Below, one piece after another: positions 59,994 through 64,000 of a stretch of 64,000 nucleotides of DNA. Within the stretch, counting starts at the first letter, position 1. Each line of letters starts with the position of its first letter. Source of the DNA: Anaerolineae bacterium (GTDB lineage Bacteria > Chloroflexota > Anaerolineae > Promineifilales > Promineifilaceae); assembly GCA_023382655.1 (NCBI GenBank), contig JAHDWK010000002.1:478760-542759 (forward strand). Reading direction: 5' to 3'. The notes under the pieces were generated by a model. That model searched no databases and was not told the DNA's origin. It was given only the letters and a program-made list of their open reading frames with translations. The translations under genes were made by a program, and so were the position numbers.

Positions 59994-60893
59994 ATGGTGG
60001 AAGCAGAAACACAATCATCCGTGCAGTTTATGAACCACCTCAAGCAAAATATGGCCGAAGGGATTTTGGTGTTAGATGTGCCGGAGATGATGGCTTTCAC
60101 CAATGCCGCTAATGCCGGGGAACGGGAAGAGATGAGCGAAGCCCTCACTTATACGCAGCGATTGGCCGGTATTGGGATGCTCACAGCCGGGATCGGGCAT
60201 GAGATGAATACGCCGCTGAGCATTATTGCTGCCACATGTAGCAATTTGCAGCACGAGATCGAAGAAAACAACCTGAGCATGGAGCAGTTGCAAAAATATG
60301 TGGCCATGATTGAGCAAAATGCCTGGCGGGCGGCGCGCATTGTGGAGGTGCTGCGCAATTATTCCTACGATGAAGAAACACAAACGGCCGTGACCGACCT
60401 GAACATGATCATTGAGGATGCGCTGACGCTGGTGCAGCACCAGCTACACGGCGAATACAACATTCAGGTAGAAACGCAACTGGCGCAAAATCTGGGTACC
60501 ATCGTTTGTGACCACAGCCGCCTGACCCAGGTGTTGGTCAATTTGCTGCTCAACGCCCGTGACGCCATTGGGCGCGGCGGCGGCAAAATCACCATTAAAT
60601 CCTGGCCCGTGCCCCCGCCTACTGTGTCGCTATCACGGGTCAATGGGCTGGTAGCAACCGCACCCGCCCGTGAAGAATATGCCTTTTCCGTCAGTGACAG
60701 CGGCCCCGGCATTGACCCGGTGATCAGCGAACAGATATTTGAGCCGTTTTTCTCCACCTGGCCCAATGGCAAAGGCGCCGGGTTGGGCTTATATGTCGCC
60801 AAACATATTGTGGAACAGCATCACGGCCGTATCACCGCCGAAAATAACCGCACCGGTGGGGCGACGTTTACGGTGGTGCTCCCCCGACAATAA
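59994..60893 (+). CDS. Soluble histidine kinase without recognised sensor domain
   Basis: 299 residues. A short N-terminal stretch (about 1-40) resembles a truncated PAS-like or coiled region. HisKA follows with GIGHEMNTPLSII (about 63-75), then HATPase with N box (VLVNLLLNARDAI), DSGPGID and GAGLGLYVAKHI. The type is that of PAS-less NtrB-like kinases. There is no transmembrane segment or receiver, and no response regulator is adjacent. AAGGAAT precedes the ATG. Confidence 0.85.
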   Translation: MVEAETQSSVQFMNHLKQNMAEGILVLDVPEMMAFTNAANAGEREEMSEALTYTQRLAGIGMLTAGIGHEMNTPLSIIAATCSNLQHEIEENNLSMEQLQKYVAMIEQNAWRAARIVEVLRNYSYDEETQTAVTDLNMIIEDALTLVQHQLHGEYNIQVETQLAQNLGTIVCDHSRLTQVLVNLLLNARDAIGRGGGKITIKSWPVPPPTVSLSRVNGLVATAPAREEYAFSVSDSGPGIDPVISEQIFEPFFSTWPNGKGAGLGLYVAKHIVEQHHGRITAENNRTGGATFTVVLPRQ

Positions 60894-60895
60894 CT

Positions 60896-60973
60896 CGTAA
60901 TCCGTGAGCCGTAATCCGTGAACCGTAATCCGTAAGCCGAAGTCGGATTACGGGTTACGATTTACGGTTTACG
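60896..60973. repeat. Heptamer tandem-repeat hairpin between the kinase and pdxT
   Basis: Period-7 units CGTAATC, CGTGAGC, CGTAATC, CGTGAAC, CGTAATC and CGTAAGC are followed by inverted GGATTAC, GGGTTAC, GATTTAC and GGTTTAC. It overlaps the pdxT stop and is convergent with the kinase gene. Confidence 0.92.
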
Positions 60974-61565
60974 AACTCCCCTCTGCCAGTTTCAAAAAGT
61001 AGGCATGAAAACGGCCGTCCCCCGTCAACTCTGGGTGAAAAGAGGTGACCAGCCATTTGCCTTGTTGGGCGGCAACGGCCGTGCCGTCCGGTAATGTCGC
61101 CAGCACGCTGGCTGTGCCTTTTACCCCTAGCAGACGCGGGGCGCGGATGAATACGGCCGGGAATGGCTTGACATAACCATTATTGAGCGCCGGTACGTCC
61201 AGATCAACCTCAAAACTATCCACCTGGCGGCCAAACGCATTACGCTCCACCTCAATATCCATAATGCCCAACAACGGTTGGTCTTTGCCTGCACTACTGC
61301 TGCTAATCCCTTTCGCCATAAAAATCATGCCGGCGCACGTGCCCCACAGCGCCTTCTCCTGGGCAAAGAGCCGCAGCGGTTCCATCAGCCCATACGTCCG
61401 CGCCAGTTTGCCAATCGTCGTGCTTTCACCGCCGGGAATAATCAGCCCGTCCAGCCCTTCTAGTTGCTCCGGTAAACGCACGTCAACGGCCGTGACCCCC
61501 AACCGTTGCAGCATCTTCATATGCTCACTAAACGCGCCTTGCAGCGCCAGTACCCCGATTTTCAT
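60969..61565 (-). CDS. pdxT: Pyridoxal 5'-phosphate synthase glutaminase subunit PdxT
   Basis: Glutamine amidotransferase that supplies ammonia to PdxS for PLP synthesis. ATG 61565 (MKIGVLALQGAF) is chosen; the 17 upstream in-frame codons come from a repeat hairpin. The 198-residue protein has GGESTTIGKL, the nucleophile Cys in GTCAGMIFMAK and His-Glu in SFHPEL. Downstream of pdxS in the same direction with an 85-base gap. Confidence 0.95.
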   Translation of the reverse strand: MKIGVLALQGAFSEHMKMLQRLGVTAVDVRLPEQLEGLDGLIIPGGESTTIGKLARTYGLMEPLRLFAQEKALWGTCAGMIFMAKGISSSSAGKDQPLLGIMDIEVERNAFGRQVDSFEVDLDVPALNNGYVKPFPAVFIRAPRLLGVKGTASVLATLPDGTAVAAQQGKWLVTSFHPELTGDGRFHAYFLKLAEGSS

Positions 61566-61582
61566 ATACACCGTTCTGTAAA

Positions 61583-61648
61583 TGACAAGGTGACACGGTG
61601 AATGGCAAACTGTCACCTTGTCACCCCTTCACCTTGTTACCTTGTTAG
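61583..61648. repeat. Octamer tandem-repeat hairpin between pdxS and pdxT
   Basis: TGACAAGG/TGACACGG units are followed by inverted CTGTCACC, TTGTCACC, TTCACC and TTGTTACC. It is close to the in-gene copy at 50112. Confidence 0.85.
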
Positions 61649-61650
61649 CT

Positions 61651-62565
61651 TCACCATCCACGCCCCGCCAACTGCTCACCTTCCGCCAGGCTGCTGACGG
61701 TACGGCCAACCATCGGTTCGCCCAGATTTTCGCTGACGCGGGCCAGGATGTCCGGGTTGTTGTAATGGGTAGTCGCTTCCACAATGGCTTTGGCGCGGTG
61801 CGCCGGGTTGCCGCTCTTGAAAATGCCAGATCCCACAAAAACGCCATCCACGCCAATTTGCATCATCAACGCCGCATCGGCCGGGGTAGCCAGGCCCCCG
61901 GCGGCAAAATTGACCACCGGCAGGCGGCCCAACTCTTTGGTCTCTTTCACCAGATGGTACGGCGCGCCGATGTTTTTGGCATAGGTCATCAACTCCTCAT
62001 CCGGCATCAGTTGCAGGCGGCGGATTTCGCCCAGCACCGCGCGGGCGTGGCGCACCGCTTCCACCACGTCGCCCGTGCCTGCTTCTCCTTTGGTGCGGAT
62101 CATGGCCGCGCCTTCGCCAATGCGCCGCAGCGCTTCGCCCAGGTTACGGCAGCCGCACACAAACGGGATTTTGAAGTTGTGTTTGTTGATGTGGTGTTCT
62201 TCATCGGCCGGGGTGAGGACTTCGCTTTCATCCACGTAATCCACGCCGATGGCTTCCAAAATTTGCGCTTCCACAAAGTGGCCGATACGTGCTTTCGCCA
62301 TGACGGGGATGGTGACGGCGGCCATGATCTCTTTGATCAGGCCGGGGTCAGACATGCGGGCCACGCCGCCAAAGACGCGGATGTCGGCCGGGACGCGCTC
62401 CAACGCCATCACCGCACACGCGCCCGCTTCTTCGGCGATGACTGCCTGTTCCGGCGTGACCACATCCATGATGACGCCGCCTTTCAGCATTTGCGCCAAG
62501 CCTACTTTCACTTTGAAGCTGGCAACTTCGGCCTGCCCGTTGGGGGATTTTCCATTTTCGCTCAT
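61651..62565 (-). CDS. pdxS: Pyridoxal 5'-phosphate synthase subunit PdxS
   Basis: Condenses ribose 5-phosphate, glyceraldehyde 3-phosphate and ammonia to PLP. ATG 62565 is chosen because TTTGGAGGTAAACAG precedes it and the protein then has 304 residues, normal for PdxS. Family motifs: [54 protein letters not shown] and [19 protein letters not shown]. Forms a dodecamer with PdxT. Confidence 0.97.
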   Translation of the reverse strand: MSENGKSPNGQAEVASFKVKVGLAQMLKGGVIMDVVTPEQAVIAEEAGACAVMALERVPADIRVFGGVARMSDPGLIKEIMAAVTIPVMAKARIGHFVEAQILEAIGVDYVDESEVLTPADEEHHINKHNFKIPFVCGCRNLGEALRRIGEGAAMIRTKGEAGTGDVVEAVRHARAVLGEIRRLQLMPDEELMTYAKNIGAPYHLVKETKELGRLPVVNFAAGGLATPADAALMMQIGVDGVFVGSGIFKSGNPAHRAKAIVEATTHYNNPDILARVSENLGEPMVGRTVSSLAEGEQLAGRGW

Positions 62566-62582
62566 CTGTTTACCTCCAAATG

Positions 62583-62643
62583 GTGAGAGGCCACGAATGA
62601 CACGAATTGCCCGAATTTTTGGTTGGGTTATTCGTGGACTCAC
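62583..62643. repeat. Tandem-unit hairpin upstream of pdxS
   Basis: TGAG...CACGAAT, CACGAATT and CCGAATTT units pair with TTATTCGTG...CTCA. It lies 18 bases before the pdxS start in the leader. In the remaining gap (62644-62878) I see only a possible plus-strand leader for the small lipoprotein gene. Confidence 0.7.
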
Positions 62644-62878
62644 AAGATAAATGTCCTGTAAAAGTATTACTTTGATTTTAGACTTGGGGTGGGGGGAAAA
62701 CAAGGAAATTGGCTCTGCACAGGCCGCTTTGGGCGAGATGGTGGCAAGGCCAATTTGAATGAGTAACACGGCCGTGCCACTTACCAATAGTCACACTTTC
62801 GTTTGCTGCTCGTCGAGTTGGTTGGGAGCGGGTGTGGTATATATGGCGTAACGGCCGTCAGGCCAAAGGAGCATGATG

Positions 62879-63637
62879 ATGAAACATTCCCTGATTTGCC
62901 TGATTTCTCTCTGGTTGGTGATGGGGTTGGCCGGTTGTACCGCGCCGCTTGAACCATCATATGAACCCGTTGTGACCATACCAGTGCAGGACACACTTGC
63001 ACTGCGCATAACCGAAACGGCAGTATCCCCACCGGCCCTCGTCCACGTGACAACGCAACCGACACGGGTGATCCATACCGCCACGGCCGAGTCCCCCACC
63101 GCCCCCGCCAGAGAAACGCCAACGAACGTAGCGGCGACCATTTCCCCAATCATCGAACCGCCCCAGACCATAACCATCACTGCCACCGCACCGCCGACCA
63201 ATACGCTGCCCAATGCACAGACGCCCACCCCTGGCTGGCATTATTACGTCAGCGATCCACACGGTTTGATGATGCAGATTCCCGCCCATTGGCAGCCCGC
63301 CCTGGATCATCCGTATGGGCTAGATGGAGACGACGGGTTTATGCGGCTGTACGCCACCAATTCGCAGGATAATTTGCTGCTGAATGCCTGCCAGGATATG
63401 GCCATGGGCACGGCCGTGTCCATTGAATGGTTCACTGTTGCCGGGCAAGAAGCGTGTCTGGTTACGGCCGATGATGGCAGCATCGCCACACTGATTGTGC
63501 AGTTTCCAGAACTGCGCGAGAACATCGTGCCGGGGGTAGCGTATGCCTTCCTGGTGTTACAAGCCGACCCGGCGCACATGCCCGGTTTTGTGCAGACGTT
63601 GAGTTTTGTACCTGTTGTACCTGCTTCCGCACCCTGA
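62879..63637 (+). CDS. Small lipoprotein of unknown function
   Basis: The third of three successive ATG codons (62879) is preferred, since AAAGGAG lies 7 bases upstream of it. The 252-residue protein has a lipobox LAGC (Cys about 20), a Thr/Pro/Ala-rich stalk (about 22-115) and a compact domain (about 118-250). That domain starts PGWHYYVSDPHGLMMQIPAHW and resembles PsbP/DcrB-like folds common in Chloroflexota exported proteins. Function unknown. Confidence 0.7.
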   Translation: MKHSLICLISLWLVMGLAGCTAPLEPSYEPVVTIPVQDTLALRITETAVSPPALVHVTTQPTRVIHTATAESPTAPARETPTNVAATISPIIEPPQTITITATAPPTNTLPNAQTPTPGWHYYVSDPHGLMMQIPAHWQPALDHPYGLDGDDGFMRLYATNSQDNLLLNACQDMAMGTAVSIEWFTVAGQEACLVTADDGSIATLIVQFPELRENIVPGVAYAFLVLQADPAHMPGFVQTLSFVPVVPASAP

Positions 63638-63643
63638 TGATGA

Positions 63644-63997
63644 TTATGAAAGGTACGGCCGTTCCTCACCCAACACACGCTGCAATTGAGTGAGACGGCC
63701 GTGCCGCCGCATGTACTCCACTAATTCTCGCGTCATTTTTGCCATTGTGCCTTCGGGAATTACGCCAGAAGGTAAATCTAGCTTAAAACAAAACTGCTCT
63801 AATTCATCATGGCTAAAACGATGCAGCAGCGTTTCTTGTAGCTGCCGTTCTAAGCGCATCTCCGGTGATTCAATGCCATCTAGCAATGCCCGCACGTCAA
63901 ACTCTTTGTCTAATTCGCCGTCGTAATACAGGTTGCGCCCGCGCTTGACGTGACACCGAAAAAGTGGACATGAGAATAACTCAGATTCACCATACAA
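63644..63997 (-). CDS. Protein with EAD7-like death-type adaptor domain, at window edge
   Basis: 117 residues as seen; the true start may lie outside the window. The C-terminal 60 residues (LLHRFSHDELEQFCFKLDL...TRELVEYMRRHGRLTQLQRVLGE...RPYL) have the pattern of effector-associated domain 7: LxxxFSxxEL...LCF...LP...KARELVxYxxRxGRLxxL...RP. In other bacteria EADs join NTPases, proteases or TIR effectors of conflict systems by self-association. The N-terminal 40 residues are not recognised. The partner effector would be just beyond the right edge. Confidence 0.6.
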   Translation of the reverse strand: MYGESELFSCPLFRCHVKRGRNLYYDGELDKEFDVRALLDGIESPEMRLERQLQETLLHRFSHDELEQFCFKLDLPSGVIPEGTMAKMTRELVEYMRRHGRLTQLQRVLGEERPYLS

Positions 63998-64000
63998 TAG

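Noticed and set aside
61618..62586. Long plus-strand open frame (322 codons) opposite pdxS
   Set aside because: It is the antisense of a highly conserved gene, with composition dictated by pdxS codons and no recognisable domain.
62566..62787. 74-codon N-terminal extension of PdxS
   Set aside because: PdxS is normally about 295-305 residues; a perfect ribosome site precedes ATG 62565 and a repeat hairpin lies upstream.

Overview
The window looks like a chromosome segment of a filamentous Chloroflexota bacterium, probably an Anaerolineae-type lineage. This is inferred from the gene families: a monomeric class II (B12) ribonucleotide reductase, Tad/TadE-like surface proteins, very large hybrid kinases, a SARP-ATPase regulator and fused E1 alpha/beta 2-oxoacid dehydrogenase. 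No rRNA or tRNA gene is visible to place it firmly. The host DNA carries a strong signature: the palindrome ACGGCCGT occurs about 100 times by eye, where base composition predicts roughly two.

Layout. 0-3.2 kb: nrdR-nrdJ on the minus strand, with a clear promoter, tandem NrdR boxes and a terminator. 3.3-11.3 kb: a minus-strand signalling operon (LacI-type sensor hybrid kinase with three receivers, CheR, CheB, receiver-kinase). 11.4-16.8 kb, plus strand: OmpR-type regulator, a secreted subtilisin with eight GGYMWA repeats behind 11-bp direct repeats, and a membrane histidine kinase. 16.8-18.8 kb: GH67 alpha-glucuronidase, possibly leaderless. 19.0-23.6 kb: an AT-richer island nearly free of ACGGCCGT, with a DUF5131 three-Cys protein, its partner TcmP, a deleted IS1634-type element with intact terminal repeats, a TupA-like ATP-grasp gene, an IS200 remnant and a hydrolase fragment.

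23.6-41.4 kb: a near-complete dcw division and cell-wall cluster on the minus strand (mraZ, rsmH, ftsL-like, ftsI, murF, mraY, murD, ftsW, murG, cvpA, murC, murB, ddl, ftsQ, ftsA, ftsZ). murE is missing. mraZ is preceded by a promoter and four GTGG boxes at exact 10-bp spacing. Most of its gene junctions hold a hairpin built from degenerate 7-8-bp tandem units, or a longer palindrome. 41.6-49.2 kb: five genes for Tad/TadE-type surface proteins and exported companions, minus strand. 49.4-53.8 kb: a SARP-ATPase and a membrane ATPase whose coding sequences abut. 53.8-57.4 kb: Phd/VapC toxin-antitoxin, fused 2-oxoacid dehydrogenase E1, and a probable TumE-type toxin pair. 57.5-64 kb: WD40 lipoprotein, soluble histidine kinase, pdxS-pdxT, a small lipoprotein, and a protein at the window edge with a likely EAD7 death-like adaptor domain.

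Recurring theme: hairpin-forming intergenic repeats have entered coding sequence in at least three places (an 11-codon palindrome inside murD, the C-terminal tail of MurC, and a 29-codon interdomain linker in the SARP-ATPase). They also create false N-terminal extensions upstream of murG, ftsW and pdxT.
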